DNA of 32,916 nt. It comes from an uncultured Pirellula sp. Lineage in GTDB: Bacteria; Planctomycetota; Planctomycetia; Pirellulales; Pirellulaceae. The DNA is taken from the NCBI GenBank assembly GCA_903820735.1, contig CAIJIZ010000266.1:1-32916 (forward strand), read 5' to 3'. Shown piece by piece: positions 9,041 through 18,800 of the stretch. Each line of letters opens with the position of its first letter. The first letter of the stretch is position 1. A model generated the notes under the pieces. That model was not told where the DNA came from, did not search any database, and was given only the letters and a program-made list of their open reading frames with translations. The position numbers and the translations under genes are program-made.

Positions 9041-10987
9041 ATGATCCGACTCCTTCGACTCGCTTGCCTTGGACTCTTCGTCAGCATCCTCGGCTCAGCG
9101 ATGGCTCAAAACCCATCCACTGAATCCTCCCCAAACATCGTTCTGATCCTTGCCGATGATTTAGGTATCTACGATTTGGCTTGCTACGGTCGCTCGGAAC
9201 ATCGAACACCCAACCTGGACCGCTTAGCCAACGAAGGAATTAGGTACACCAGCGCCTACTGCGGTTTGTCGATCTGTTCAGCTTCACGCGCTGCATTGCT
9301 CACCAGCAAGTATCCGGCAAGATTGCATCTGACAACCTATCTTCCAGGGCGAGCCAACGCGGATACGCAAAGATTGCGACACCCGCTGATCGAGCCCGCT
9401 TTAATTCCAAGTTCTCAGACTCTGGCTGAAACACTGAAGCGCGCCGGATATGCCACAGGGATCTTTGGGAAATGGCATCTCGGTGGAGGAGACTCGGCCC
9501 CGGGAATGCAAGGCTTTGACATCGCATTCGAACCACCAGGAAATGGCGATCCACTTACCACAGGTGGCAAAAACGAATTCTTGATCACGGACAAGGCGAT
9601 CGAGTTTATCAAAGCCCAAAGCGAACCGAACAAACCTTACTTCTGTTACGTACCCCACCACTCCCCGCACATCATGCTCAAAGAACGAGAAGATCGCATC
9701 GCCGCAAACGCTGCGGCTTGGAACCCCTTGTATGCAGCCACTATCGAATCCCTCGATGAATCTATCGGTCGGTTGCTCCAAGCGATCGAGGAATCCCCTT
9801 CTGCTGCAAACACCATCGTAATCTTTTCCAGCGATAACGGCGGTCTACATGTCCCCGAAGGGCACGCTGAACCCGTCACACATAACGGTCCGTTCCGAGC
9901 AGGAAAAGGATACCTTTACGAAGGTGGACTCCGAGTCCCATTGATCGTTCGATGGCCAAAACATATCGCTTCAGGTAAACAAACCGACACCCCTGTCTCG
10001 CTCATGGATTTAATGCCATCGCTCCTCGAATCTGCCGGGATCGACGTCGGAAGAAGTGTCGGACCCGTCGATGGTATTTCGCTACGCAAACATTGGTTCG
10101 GCGAAAGCGAAGTTTCCGAAGACCGAACTTTCTTCTGGCACTTCCCTCATTACACCAATCAAGGGAGCAAACCATCGGGTGCCGTTCGAAAAGGGCAATG
10201 GAAATGGATCGAGGATTATGAAAACCTCTCGGGTGAACTCTATGACCTAAGCCAAGATATCTCAGAGGAGCACAATGTGGCCAAGGAGCATCCGGAAGTC
10301 GCAAAGTCCCTTCACACGGCTTTGGAAAAATGGAAAGCATCGATCGCCGCTCAGGAATGTGTTCCGAATCCTTCGATCAATCCAGAACTCAACCAAGAAC
10401 TCTATACGACAAATAATTCATCGAGATTGCGCATCGGCATGAAATCCCCTCAGCAAATCGGCGCTGAATGGAAAGATTGGCGATCGAAGTTAAACCAAGC
10501 CATCGCAGGCAAACCTACCATCTTGAAAAAGACTCCCGCAGGAATCACCTTGCCCGCCTCGAACGCGATCACCCATGGAACACGAATTCGCTACGAACCA
10601 GAAACATTTAAGAACGTTGTCGGCTACTGGACCGAAGTCGATGACTGGGCTGAATGGGAAATGCAAGTCCCCAAGTCTGGCTTGTACCGACTTGAGATCC
10701 ATTGTGGCTGTGGAGCTGGTAACGGTGGCTCCCTTGTGCATGTAGAAGTTGAATCGGGTGTCACCCAATCCAACGAGCCAAACGCAACTGAGGCTAAAAC
10801 TGAGGCTAAATCAGAGACGATTGAATGGACGGTCCGCGAAACTGGCCACTTCCAAAACATCGTGATCGAGTCGCTCGGCGAAGTCCGTCTGCTCGAAGGA
10901 AAAGGGACGGTGCGTGTGAAACCTCAAAAGAAAGCCGCTGCAGCAGTGGTCGATATCCGTGAAATCCACTTGATTCCGATCGACTAG
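9041..10987 (+). CDS. secreted type I sulfatase (CSASR active site) with C-terminal extension
   Basis: 648 aa; signal-peptide-like MIRLLRLACLGLFVSILGSAMAQ; NIVLILADDLGIYDLACYGR, ICSASRAALLTSKYPAR, GIFGKWHLGG, VIFSSDNGG. Confidence 0.93.
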   Translation: MIRLLRLACLGLFVSILGSAMAQNPSTESSPNIVLILADDLGIYDLACYGRSEHRTPNLDRLANEGIRYTSAYCGLSICSASRAALLTSKYPARLHLTTYLPGRANADTQRLRHPLIEPALIPSSQTLAETLKRAGYATGIFGKWHLGGGDSAPGMQGFDIAFEPPGNGDPLTTGGKNEFLITDKAIEFIKAQSEPNKPYFCYVPHHSPHIMLKEREDRIAANAAAWNPLYAATIESLDESIGRLLQAIEESPSAANTIVIFSSDNGGLHVPEGHAEPVTHNGPFRAGKGYLYEGGLRVPLIVRWPKHIASGKQTDTPVSLMDLMPSLLESAGIDVGRSVGPVDGISLRKHWFGESEVSEDRTFFWHFPHYTNQGSKPSGAVRKGQWKWIEDYENLSGELYDLSQDISEEHNVAKEHPEVAKSLHTALEKWKASIAAQECVPNPSINPELNQELYTTNNSSRLRIGMKSPQQIGAEWKDWRSKLNQAIAGKPTILKKTPAGITLPASNAITHGTRIRYEPETFKNVVGYWTEVDDWAEWEMQVPKSGLYRLEIHCGCGAGNGGSLVHVEVESGVTQSNEPNATEAKTEAKSETIEWTVRETGHFQNIVIESLGEVRLLEGKGTVRVKPQKKAAAAVVDIREIHLIPID

Positions 10988-11775
10988 TCCGCATCGCTTT
11001 GGCGATTTTGCAAATTGACAAAACTATTGGTCGCAAAAGGAGCTTCCTCGCCCCGAAGCTCTGCAAGTGCGTTACCCGCCGCTCGCTGCTCTGCTTCCTT
11101 TTTGTTTCGACCCCAAGCAGAAGTGAATCGCTTTCCAGAGATCTCTGCGGCGACTTCAAAGTACTTGCTGTGATCCGGTCCACTCTCTCCTACCAATCGG
11201 TACACAGGTGTCCCCTTCAAGTTACCTTGGGCCAACTGCTGCAACATCGATTTGTAGTTTCCGCCGCTGTGACCTTCGGCAGCCAACCGAATTTCGGTCT
11301 CCAAATGACGAAGGATAAACGACCGCGCTTGATCCAAACCACTATCAAGGAACACCGCCGCTACCACCGCTTCGAACACATCGCTCAACAAAGATCTTGG
11401 CATCCCGTGCCGCATCATCCCGCGTCCAACCACCAAGCAGTCTTCAAGCCCTAACGCTTTGGATATCTTCGCGCACACACGACGCGACACAACGATCGAT
11501 TTGATCTTGGTCAAATCCCCTTCAAGGTACTCCGGGTAAGCTTGGAAAACATGCTCACAGACCACCATCCCTAGAATCGCATCACCAAGAAACTCCATTC
11601 TCTCATTCGAATGCGTTCGACTGGTAGCAACACTTGCATGGGTAAGCGCAGAGGCAACCAGTGTCGGATTGGCAAAACAATACCCTATCCGCTCCTGGCA
11701 GAGTGTGACCTTCTCTTCGATACTCAAGCCCGCATCGGGATTGAACCCTTCTTCGGGAGATTCCGGAAACTTCAT
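10984..11775 (-). CDS. rnc: ribonuclease III
   Basis: NERMEFLGDAILGMVV signature, C-terminal dsRNA-binding motif (NYKSMLQQLAQ...KKEAEQRAAGNALAEL). Track ORF extends to 11928, but ATG at 11775 (MKFPESPEEG) avoids overlap with the upstream gene. Confidence 0.93.
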   Translation of the reverse strand: MKFPESPEEGFNPDAGLSIEEKVTLCQERIGYCFANPTLVASALTHASVATSRTHSNERMEFLGDAILGMVVCEHVFQAYPEYLEGDLTKIKSIVVSRRVCAKISKALGLEDCLVVGRGMMRHGMPRSLLSDVFEAVVAAVFLDSGLDQARSFILRHLETEIRLAAEGHSGGNYKSMLQQLAQGNLKGTPVYRLVGESGPDHSKYFEVAAEISGKRFTSAWGRNKKEAEQRAAGNALAELRGEEAPFATNSFVNLQNRQSDAD

Positions 11776-11873
11776 TATGGATTTCGGGGTTATTAGAAGC
11801 CGTAGAATGTAACCTTCAGCCCCGCTTCGGTGAAGTAGCGAACATAACGACAAGGGTGAAATCGTCGGGAGGA

Positions 11874-13103
11874 TTATATCTTTTTCGATCGGAGTTCCAA
11901 AACCGATATCTCGGGCAAACATCCCCAACGCAACGGTTGCACCCCGGCCATCCCACGACTGACGTGCATCAGTGTCGAATCCAACCCAAAAACACCCGAC
12001 GCGAATCTGCTACCGAAATGGCTAGGAGCAATGATCGGTCCAATCCAGGGAAAACGGATTTGTCCACCATGCGTGTGTCCACAAAGCATCAAATGCGCTC
12101 GCTCATCCCGCCCCCACCTCCATTGATCCGGCGAATGCGAGACGGCCAAAACCAAATCTTTCTCACCCGGTTCCCTGATCCCTTTGGCTCTCAATCCCGC
12201 ACCAGCTTTCCTCGTAAACCAAGGTCGCTCGTTTCCCAAAGCGTAAACGTCTCCCCGTGAGGTCTTTACGACTCGGTCTTCAACCCCAACATCCAACCAC
12301 CCCAATCCATTCATCGCGGCACGAATCTCATCGGGGATCCCACAAGCTCGATCGTGATTCCCCAATACAAATAGCTTGGGTACCCCCTCCAACATTCCGC
12401 CGAATATCGCTTCGAGACTCCCTAAGCAATCCGGTTCATCGAGCAGATCACCGGTCAAACAAAGCATTTCAATGTTTTCACCAGCCAACCATTCCACCGC
12501 TTTTCGGTAATACGGATCGGGTATTTCACCCATCAAGTGGATATCTGAAAAGTGACCGATCCGCATCCCTTCAAAACCTTCAGCAAGCCGATCAATCCAC
12601 AAGACTTTCGTGTTGGCTTCCAAACTGAGAATCTCGTTGCCTGGCAAACATAGATTACGCTTGGCAATCGCCCCTAACTCCCAGTGAGGATTGGTTCGAT
12701 GCAAATGTCTCTCGATGTGAGTCTTCTCAACGCGATATCGATCGCGCGCGACATGAAACACAGGTCGATACGCTAACCACACCGGTCCTTGAACGAAAAA
12801 ACAACCGATCGCAAACCAAATGTAAAGCCACGTTGCAAACGAGATATAGCTTAAATCTGCGTTGGCCAAAATCGCGTAGATCGCTTTGTCAATTCGCCAC
12901 GCTTGAGGATGATGGGTCCAGGTGTCTAGGAGCAACAGCACAAAGGGAAGTGCTAGGCAAGTAAGCACGATCACCTTTTCGGTAAACTTGATCCACTCTC
13001 GCTTGAATCCAGTGGCATTGATCCGGTTGTAGAGAGTGATCCAAAACCCAATATGGCCAAGAATGAAGGCAATGACTAATAGAATGCGTAAAATGACAAG
13101 CAA
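11874..13103 (-). CDS. membrane-anchored metallophosphoesterase (calcineurin-like)
   Basis: 409 aa; N-terminal hydrophobic segments, then GHFSDIHLMG, LCLTGDLLDEPD, FVLGNHDRACG, LMLCGHTHGGQIRFP. Confidence 0.92.
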   Translation of the reverse strand: MLVILRILLVIAFILGHIGFWITLYNRINATGFKREWIKFTEKVIVLTCLALPFVLLLLDTWTHHPQAWRIDKAIYAILANADLSYISFATWLYIWFAIGCFFVQGPVWLAYRPVFHVARDRYRVEKTHIERHLHRTNPHWELGAIAKRNLCLPGNEILSLEANTKVLWIDRLAEGFEGMRIGHFSDIHLMGEIPDPYYRKAVEWLAGENIEMLCLTGDLLDEPDCLGSLEAIFGGMLEGVPKLFVLGNHDRACGIPDEIRAAMNGLGWLDVGVEDRVVKTSRGDVYALGNERPWFTRKAGAGLRAKGIREPGEKDLVLAVSHSPDQWRWGRDERAHLMLCGHTHGGQIRFPWIGPIIAPSHFGSRFASGVFGLDSTLMHVSRGMAGVQPLRWGCLPEISVLELRSKKI

Positions 13104-13112
13104 GATCGCGGC

Positions 13113-14855
13113 TTAAGGGTTGGACGACAGAGGGGGTGTTTCCTCGATCAACATCTCGGTGACGCTGAGCAATTGATCAAGATGAAACGGTTTGTAAAGA
13201 ATCGCTTTGCGATGCAATCCCGCTTGTCGAGCTTTGACAATCGAATGCCCTGGATCATACCCAAAACCAGTCATCAACGCGATCGGCACGTAGGACATAA
13301 GCTTCTGTAAACGCAACATCAATTGATAGCCGGAATAGTCGGGCAACTTGATGTCCGAGAGGATCACATCGTACCTCTCATCTGTACTGCGAACCATGGA
13401 TACGGCTTGATCGCCGCAATGCGCTGTCTCTACCACACACCCGTAGCGTTCAAGCAACGCATGAGCATCATTTCGAACATTCTCGTCCGGGTCGACCACC
13501 AAAATTCGCCGACCATTGAGCTTGGCATAATGCTCGGTTAACTCCTGATTGTTCGCTACGTCATGCTGAGCCAAGGACTGGCCAATGGTCTGTATCGACT
13601 TCTTGATACTCCTCGCCTTGGTCAACACACTCCGCAATCGCGTGACAGTCTCAGGATCATGCCCGATGTATTTTTCCATCAAGAAGACGGAATCGAGTAA
13701 TAAGTCGTCCAAAGGCAAGGCGATCGCAGCGTGGATCGCATCACAACTCTGCTGGGCTGCATTGGAACGCTGTGCTACGAGGAGTTCCAAAGTGTTCAAT
13801 GCAACGGCAACATCTCTTGCGAAAATCTCCAAGAACTGTTGGTCACTCTCAGAGAATGCAGCAAGCTTTGGACTCTCGACATTGATCGTTCCAATCACTT
13901 CCTCATGCAGCAATATCGGCACCGTTAACGAACTGCGCGCACCCTTGAAAGCTTCTAAGTACATCGGGTCACTCGCTGTGTCCCGACACAAATAGCTTAC
14001 CGCATTGGCCGCCACGTAGCCCGTAACTCCATTGCCCGATGGACTCGCCATCAATCGACGATCCGCCGCCGCTTGATCAATCCCAACCGAAAGCAACGGG
14101 ATAAGATTTCCTGTCGGATGCTCCAACAGCCGAATCTCAATCACCTCAATGTTTAAAAGGTCTTCGGTGTAGTGACGGATGTTGTCTTTCAAAAGCTCAA
14201 TCCGCTGCTCGACATCCATCGCGAAAATCTCATCGGGCTTCAAGTCCGTCAACTTGGCTCCCGCTTGGTGAATCGCTGCTAACTTCTGCTCCTGCAAAAC
14301 TTCTTCTGTAATGTCGCGAATGGTTACGACGATTTTTGCAGCTGTAACCACATCATCCGATCGCCGCTGCGCTATGCCGTCCCCTGCAACACGATCAACC
14401 ACCGCCGAGCCACCCGATAACTCTTGGTCTTCAAGTTCCCCAGTTCTGATCGGTTGCAACTCCGACGCCTCAATTCCCTTAACGCGCAAACCACCATCCA
14501 ATGGATCGGCAACCCCAGACGCAGAAGCCTTCAATGAAACCGCTTGGACTTGATAGTAGGAAGGTGTCGCGCTGCTAGCCGTCGGTTCCGTCTTCAATGT
14601 CGCTGTGCAACGGGTCGGACGACGCAAGCAATTCTCCATCGGACATCCCACCGAGCCTTGCACCTCAGGATGCCCCAACGCAGAATAAAAATCTTGTCCG
14701 GTACGATCCACACCCCCAAACCACTCGTTGAAGCATTGGTTCGACCAAACAATAACTAACGACGGCGAAAGGACAGCAACGCCCTCGGGCAATCGATTCA
14801 GGATTTCCTGGGATGCAATCCCTGCGACATCACTATCTGTCACACCAACCTCCAA
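13113..14855 (-). CDS. PAS-like / GAF / response-regulator receiver protein, no kinase domain seen
   Basis: 580 aa; PAS-like N-terminus LPEGVAVLSPSLVIVWSNQCFNEWFG; GAF-like SLTVPILLHEEVIGTINVESPKLAAFSESDQQFLEIFARDVAVAL; REC-like ILVVDPDEN, VILSDIKLPDYSG, ILYKPFHLDQL. Confidence 0.85.
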   Translation of the reverse strand: MEVGVTDSDVAGIASQEILNRLPEGVAVLSPSLVIVWSNQCFNEWFGGVDRTGQDFYSALGHPEVQGSVGCPMENCLRRPTRCTATLKTEPTASSATPSYYQVQAVSLKASASGVADPLDGGLRVKGIEASELQPIRTGELEDQELSGGSAVVDRVAGDGIAQRRSDDVVTAAKIVVTIRDITEEVLQEQKLAAIHQAGAKLTDLKPDEIFAMDVEQRIELLKDNIRHYTEDLLNIEVIEIRLLEHPTGNLIPLLSVGIDQAAADRRLMASPSGNGVTGYVAANAVSYLCRDTASDPMYLEAFKGARSSLTVPILLHEEVIGTINVESPKLAAFSESDQQFLEIFARDVAVALNTLELLVAQRSNAAQQSCDAIHAAIALPLDDLLLDSVFLMEKYIGHDPETVTRLRSVLTKARSIKKSIQTIGQSLAQHDVANNQELTEHYAKLNGRRILVVDPDENVRNDAHALLERYGCVVETAHCGDQAVSMVRSTDERYDVILSDIKLPDYSGYQLMLRLQKLMSYVPIALMTGFGYDPGHSIVKARQAGLHRKAILYKPFHLDQLLSVTEMLIEETPPLSSNP

Positions 14856-14999
14856 TAGCCCTAAGGACTACCCCATTCCGGACTAACACCCCAATGGGTT
14901 AGCCCCTCATAGAGAACCAAACACGGTTCCCTTACCCCGAAAGCTTTCTGCAATGCTTCTAGCCAACGACTTATTAACCAACCCCTTCTGAGCCAAAGC

Positions 15000-15022
15000 T
15001 CTCTTCGGCATTATCGAAGAGA
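15000..15022 (-). terminator. hairpin downstream of the guanylyltransferase gene, possible terminator without U-tract
   Basis: TCTCTTCG (15000-15007) GCATTAT CGAAGAGA (15015-15022), perfect 8-bp stem about 70 nt past the 15094 stop. Confidence 0.35.
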
Positions 15023-15093
15023 CTAATTGAACAATATAAGCCAGGGACAAACTGGATCAACTATCGGAGTCAAGAAGCTCTGCAAATAGTCTT

Positions 15094-16176
15094 CTACAAA
15101 TATTCGCTGAGCCCCAACTCCTGCAATTGCTTGACCACCTCCCGAACTCGCTCTTCCTCCCGCTTCGGTGCAACCAACGTCGCATCCTTCGTGTGTACCA
15201 CTATGGTCTCTTCCATTCCAATAGTAACCACTAAGTGATTTGATTCGGACCGAATGATCATATTCTTCGAGTCGATTCCCAAATACGGCCCCTCGACGGC
15301 ATTTCCCTGAGCGTCGGTCGCAATCAACCTCGATATCGCTTGCCAACTCCCTACGTCGTCCCAATGAAACGGCGCTTCGATCACGGCAACCTTCGGGTGC
15401 CTTTCCATCACTGCAAAGTCGATTGACTTGCCCTTAATCTGCTCGAAATGTTCAAAAAACACCCGTTGGAAGTCTGGCGTCCCGATCGCCTTGGAGATCG
15501 CTTGCAAGTGCTCGTACATCTGAGGCTCATACTCGCGAATCGCTTCCAGGATCGTCCGTGCTTTCCAAAGAAAAATTCCCGCATTCCAATAAAAAGTACC
15601 AGCATCCAAGTACTCTTGCGCTTTCTCTCGACTCGGCTTCTCTCGAAACCGCTCGACGCCAAAGGCGCTGATACCCGCTCCTACTTCAATTCCATCCCCA
15701 CGCTGAATGTACCCAAAAGACTCCGCCGGATACGTCGGACGAATCCCAAAGGTTACTATTCGCTCAGGATCCTGCTCGATCAACTTCACCCCCGCCTGAA
15801 TCGCGCGATGAAACTCCCCGCGAGGCTCAATGACGTGGTCCGATGGCATGACGGCCATCACCCCCTCGCGATCCGCTGCCATAACCAACGAAGCCGCAAC
15901 TCCGATACAAGGTGCCGTGTCTCGCTTGAACGGCTCTCCAATAATGTGCTCGATCGGCAAATCCGGTAACTGCTTGGTCACCGATTCAACCAACTGACTA
16001 TTGGTCGCCACGAGTACATGCTGGCTCGATACCAACCCTTGCAAACGATCAAAGGTCGTCTGCAACATCGACCTTGGACCTCCCATCTTCAACAACTGCT
16101 TCGGTGTCTCTTGGCGACTCGCTGGCCAAAATCGAGTACCCGATCCGCCGGCCATAATTACTGCATGAAGTGTCAT
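15094..16176 (-). CDS. manC: mannose-1-phosphate guanylyltransferase
   Basis: 360 aa; MTLHAVIMAGGSGTRFWPASRQETPKQLLKM, MPSDHVIEPRGEF, SIDFAVMERHPKVAVIEAPFHWDDVGSW. Confidence 0.93.
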   Translation of the reverse strand: MTLHAVIMAGGSGTRFWPASRQETPKQLLKMGGPRSMLQTTFDRLQGLVSSQHVLVATNSQLVESVTKQLPDLPIEHIIGEPFKRDTAPCIGVAASLVMAADREGVMAVMPSDHVIEPRGEFHRAIQAGVKLIEQDPERIVTFGIRPTYPAESFGYIQRGDGIEVGAGISAFGVERFREKPSREKAQEYLDAGTFYWNAGIFLWKARTILEAIREYEPQMYEHLQAISKAIGTPDFQRVFFEHFEQIKGKSIDFAVMERHPKVAVIEAPFHWDDVGSWQAISRLIATDAQGNAVEGPYLGIDSKNMIIRSESNHLVVTIGMEETIVVHTKDATLVAPKREEERVREVVKQLQELGLSEYL

Positions 16177-16274
16177 GGTTTGAGAAACTTTTTTTAATCG
16201 TTCTTATCGCTCAATCAATCCAACAAACCGAACCGTAGTAACAACGCTTAGACAGCAAGCACTCTACGGCGCAA

Positions 16275-17768
16275 CTACGTAAAATATGTATCGCTCTCGA
16301 TCACCAACGGAACATCGCTTCGTCGGTCACTGATAAGCTTGCCCTGAACTTCAGACGCATCCCAACCCCACATCGGATGAATCTCTACCTGTACACCCTG
16401 AGCAACCCGAACTCCAGATTGCTCTAACCACTGTCGATGCAAATCGCTGATCGCTTGCCGCGATGTCTCCGGAGTATCTGTCGGTGAACCAGACGCATTT
16501 TTCACCGGCGCAAACGCTTCGCTCGGCCGGACCTCCACCACCAACGTCCTCTCGGCCGCTGGCAATAAATCGAATACGAATCGCTCAAGCTTGATCGCAT
16601 TTGGCTCTTTCGGCACGCAATGCTCGCCTCGCTCGTCCACATAAGAAACTGCCTTCTTCGCGCGATGAAAGGGCAACGCATCGCTCGAACCACAACAAGC
16701 CGCTAAAAAGGCCACATCAAAAACGTGCACGGCAATGTTACCCGCCCATAATTTAAGCGACCCATCGGCCAAAGTCTGAACCGCTGCCGGCTCAGGCAAA
16801 TCGCTGTATTCGATAATCTGCGTCCTGCCATCTACCTTCACCACATTGCCAACCCTCTCGGTGGCAAACCGCTTGGGGACAACCTGGGTACTAACCTGCG
16901 AACCCGCTACTCGATGCAATCCGATCAATCGAGGATCACAAGCCCTCACAAGCGGATTGTCGATTTGCGCGTAGAAAAATTGTTCAATCCCACGCTCTTT
17001 CGCCCAATCAAGCAGCCCGTTTTTCTCCAACGCACGAAGCACACCGCCATGGCCGTCAGGACTGAGCGCAATGGAACTCGGTGTGTCCATCAAAATACGG
17101 CCCGTCCGAGAATCAAAAGCAGGCATCGTCCCCTGCTCGAAGAACTTCAAATCCTCAGCACCTAACCCCAAATTCGAATGCTTGGCGAAATACTCACGCG
17201 TCGGCTTGTCGGTCGACGGACCCGTCATGATCAATAATGGAATCGATGAGCCAAAAGTCCGCATCGCTCCAAGCAAAGTGTCGACATGCATCTGAAACAA
17301 CGTCCGACCCGATACAGGTCCAATCGGAAACATCCCCTTGGGCTGATCAAAACCCAAACGTGTCCCCTGCCCTCCAGCTACCAAGATCATTGCGACCTTA
17401 CCCGCTGAAAGCGCCCGGGCTCCCTCTTCATCGGCTCGCTGCAAAATCTCCGAACTGCTGTCCACTAAACGGACAGCATCCGGCGACTCGGCTCGCATCG
17501 CAAGAGCAGACCAATCCACCTGGACTTCGTTTTGCTTCGAAAGCCCACTGCGAATCTCTCGATCTAGAATTTCAAAATCGATTCCCAAAATCTGCTCACC
17601 GAACTGTTGCCGCTGAGCTTCTGTTAACCGATCCCAATGAGCAAGCAGATGCTCTTGTCGAACCTCCGAGCCGCTCGCAAGATGCGAAGCGACTCGTGAA
17701 TACAAATCGTTTTCGGAAATTGAATCACCCAACGACTTATTCTGCGACTCACTCAGCGGCTTACTCAT
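16275..17768 (-). CDS. UDPGP-family uridylyltransferase (UDP-sugar pyrophosphorylase / UAP1-like)
   Basis: 497 aa; VAMILVAGGQGTRLGFDQPKGMFPIGPVSGRTLFQMH, FFEQGTMPAFD, GHGGVLRALEKNG, YAQIDNPLVRACDP. Confidence 0.93.
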   Translation of the reverse strand: MSKPLSESQNKSLGDSISENDLYSRVASHLASGSEVRQEHLLAHWDRLTEAQRQQFGEQILGIDFEILDREIRSGLSKQNEVQVDWSALAMRAESPDAVRLVDSSSEILQRADEEGARALSAGKVAMILVAGGQGTRLGFDQPKGMFPIGPVSGRTLFQMHVDTLLGAMRTFGSSIPLLIMTGPSTDKPTREYFAKHSNLGLGAEDLKFFEQGTMPAFDSRTGRILMDTPSSIALSPDGHGGVLRALEKNGLLDWAKERGIEQFFYAQIDNPLVRACDPRLIGLHRVAGSQVSTQVVPKRFATERVGNVVKVDGRTQIIEYSDLPEPAAVQTLADGSLKLWAGNIAVHVFDVAFLAACCGSSDALPFHRAKKAVSYVDERGEHCVPKEPNAIKLERFVFDLLPAAERTLVVEVRPSEAFAPVKNASGSPTDTPETSRQAISDLHRQWLEQSGVRVAQGVQVEIHPMWGWDASEVQGKLISDRRSDVPLVIESDTYFT

Positions 17769-17831
17769 TCAGTGTATTCCCACTTGCGATCGAACCTCAC
17801 GATTCATCGTTAACCGATACTCGCTAACGGA

Positions 17832-18584
17832 CTACTTGACGTCCAAAAGCTCGACTTCGAAGACCAACAATTGGTTCGGTCCAATGTCGGGTGGCGAACC
17901 ACGCTCTCCGTAAGCCAATCCAGGTGGAATGAACAATTTCCACTTGTCACCAACCTTCATGCGCTGCAAAGCCTCCGTCCAACCAGCGATAACACCGTTG
18001 ACCGGAAACTCAATCGGCTCCTTGCGTGCAATCGAACTGTCGAACACAGTCCCATCCAACAACTTGCCCTCATAGTGAACCTTTACCGTGCTCGTCAACG
18101 TAGGGGCCTTCCCCTTACCCGCTTGAATCACGGAGTACTGAAGCCCAGACTTGGTGGTCTGAACCCCTTCTTTGTCTTTGTTCGTCTTGAGAAACTCGTT
18201 GGCCTTCTCCAAATTCTTGCGGCCCGTCTCAATCATCTTCGACTGAATGCGTTCCTGCAAAGTTTTGAATGCTGCCATCATTTGCTCTTCGGTCATCTTC
18301 GACTTCTTGAGCAATCCATCGGAAAAACCTTCCAACAACTCTTTCGTGTCGAAGTCGGTCAATTCGAGGCCCGCTCCAGCCATGTCTTTACCAATTTGAT
18401 AACCGAGCGAATAACTTTTTGGATCTTTCAAACCCGTGTTTCCTTGATCTGCTGCCACAATTTTCGGCGCCTCTTGGGCTACCGTATTTCCAGAGAATCC
18501 AGCTAGCCCACAAGCGATGATCGCCCCGGCTACACAAACTCGAATCCCATTGACTGGAAAGTGATTCCAACGCTTCATTTGCAT
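17832..18584 (-). CDS. FKBP-type peptidyl-prolyl cis-trans isomerase, exported (Mip/FkpA-like)
   Basis: 250 aa; [13 protein letters not shown]-terminal domain and [63 protein letters not shown]. Confidence 0.95.
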   Translation of the reverse strand: MQMKRWNHFPVNGIRVCVAGAIIACGLAGFSGNTVAQEAPKIVAADQGNTGLKDPKSYSLGYQIGKDMAGAGLELTDFDTKELLEGFSDGLLKKSKMTEEQMMAAFKTLQERIQSKMIETGRKNLEKANEFLKTNKDKEGVQTTKSGLQYSVIQAGKGKAPTLTSTVKVHYEGKLLDGTVFDSSIARKEPIEFPVNGVIAGWTEALQRMKVGDKWKLFIPPGLAYGERGSPPDIGPNQLLVFEVELLDVK

Positions 18585-18800
18585 GGTGTCCTTTCACCGA
18601 TCGATTACAATTCCTCGAACCAATTTCCAGGATTTGGAAAAAATACCCTCGAGGACGCTTCAAAGACTACAGCACAGGCCGGGGAATTTACAGTCCACTC
18701 CCGACAAAATACAACCTCGGTCTCCGCTCCCCAAGCAACTATTTTCAAAATCTCCGACCAATTCTCTAACCAATCCACCGTCGATAAGGCAAACGAATCC

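Noticed and set aside
11856-12260. 134-aa plus-strand ORF opposite the metallophosphoesterase
   Set aside because: Antisense shadow of a conserved CDS.
14880-14930. Imperfect palindrome CTAACACCCCAATGGGTTAG
   Set aside because: Mismatched stem and no U-tract; too weak to call.
18561-18800. N-terminal extension of the alcohol dehydrogenase
   Set aside because: Extra 80 residues are not family-like and overlap the divergent FKBP gene start; ATG at 18801 gives a normal MDR N-terminus.
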